A DNA stretch of 64,000 nt, taken from Sulfurivirga caldicuralii. Its GTDB lineage: Bacteria > Pseudomonadota > Gammaproteobacteria > Thiomicrospirales > Thiomicrospiraceae. This document shows, one piece after another, positions 63,971 to 64,000 of this stretch (its first letter is position 1; every line of letters begins with the position of its first letter). The notes beneath the pieces were generated by a model. The model saw only the letters and a list, made by a program, of their open reading frames with translations, was not told the origin of the DNA and ran no database searches. The stretch is taken from the NCBI RefSeq assembly GCF_900141795.1, contig NZ_FSRE01000003.1:248001-312000 (forward strand). Direction: 5' to 3'. Made by a program: the position numbers and the translations under genes.

Positions 63971-64000
63971 ATGAAACGGATACTGCTTTTGAACCTGTTG
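63971..64000 (+). CDS. Start of a further gene of the bd-like operon (truncated by window end)
   Basis: Only ten codons are visible (MKRILLLNLL), preceded by GAGGGAGG at a good distance. The start looks like a signal peptide or membrane segment, compatible with an exported cytochrome or accessory subunit, but nothing more can be said. Confidence 0.6.
   Translation, partial: MKRILLLNLL

Overview
The window is a dense, GC-rich (roughly 60% by eye) chromosomal segment of a gammaproteobacterium. The evidence is the rpsU-yqeY-dnaG-rpoD operon, an E. coli-like class Ia NrdA, leuS with lptE and holA, obgE-proB, the proC-yggT-yggU run, and gammaproteobacterial NrdR, DnaA and Fur sites. The species cannot be named. 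A short type I citrate synthase, a tkt-gap-pgk-pyk-fba block, a DUF302 lipoprotein and a heme-c-bearing cytochrome bd-like locus would suit a chemolithotrophic (for example sulfur-oxidising) relative, but that is inference.

Layout. 0-5 kb: the end of a CobW/COG0523 GTPase, then nrdA with an elaborate promoter, a ygjP-type metallopeptidase, yigZ and a tRNA with anticodon CAT. 5-12.5 kb: the macromolecular synthesis operon, ispB, a hypothetical gene and apbE. 12.5-13.9 kb: an AT-rich accessory patch with tiny phage-like ORFs and a decayed gene. 13.9-19.8 kb: a tripartite RND efflux operon. 19.8-31.8 kb: pdxB, a DUF302 lipoprotein, the leuS-lptE-holA-proA operon, a YbeL-like protein, SIMPL and PEBP proteins, PPK2 and yggS. 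31.8-40.6 kb: proC-yggT-yggU, a scar holding corA and dedA fragments, gltA, erpA, a ModE-like regulator with argC, ssb and an MFS carrier. 40.7-47.8 kb: five central carbon genes on one strand. 48-56.7 kb: proB-obgE-rpmA-rplU, tsaD, a Fur-controlled porin/FMN-binding/PepSY operon, plsY, folB and a pair of FliG-C-like proteins. 56.7-64 kb: a MidA-type methyltransferase, a collapsed MscS-type gene, uppP, nnr, msrA and a two-subunit bd-superfamily-like membrane complex that runs off the edge.

Genes that work together. proB, proA and proC, at three separate loci, complete proline synthesis from glutamate. tkt, gap, pgk, pyk and fba form a lower glycolysis/pentose phosphate block. ApbE (11.5 kb) is the enzyme type expected to flavinylate the FMN-binding protein at 53.5 kb.

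The best leads for undescribed biology are: (1) the Fur-flanked porin/FMN-binding/PepSY operon; (2) the bd-like complex with a fused heme c; (3) two translationally coupled FliG-C-like proteins with no flagellar genes nearby; (4) a six-copy dispersed repeat with core AAAAAGTCGGGGACCCC, one copy of which lies inside an open reading frame; and (5) exchange of the usual divergent partners of rpsU and rplU (ispB and tsaD have swapped places).
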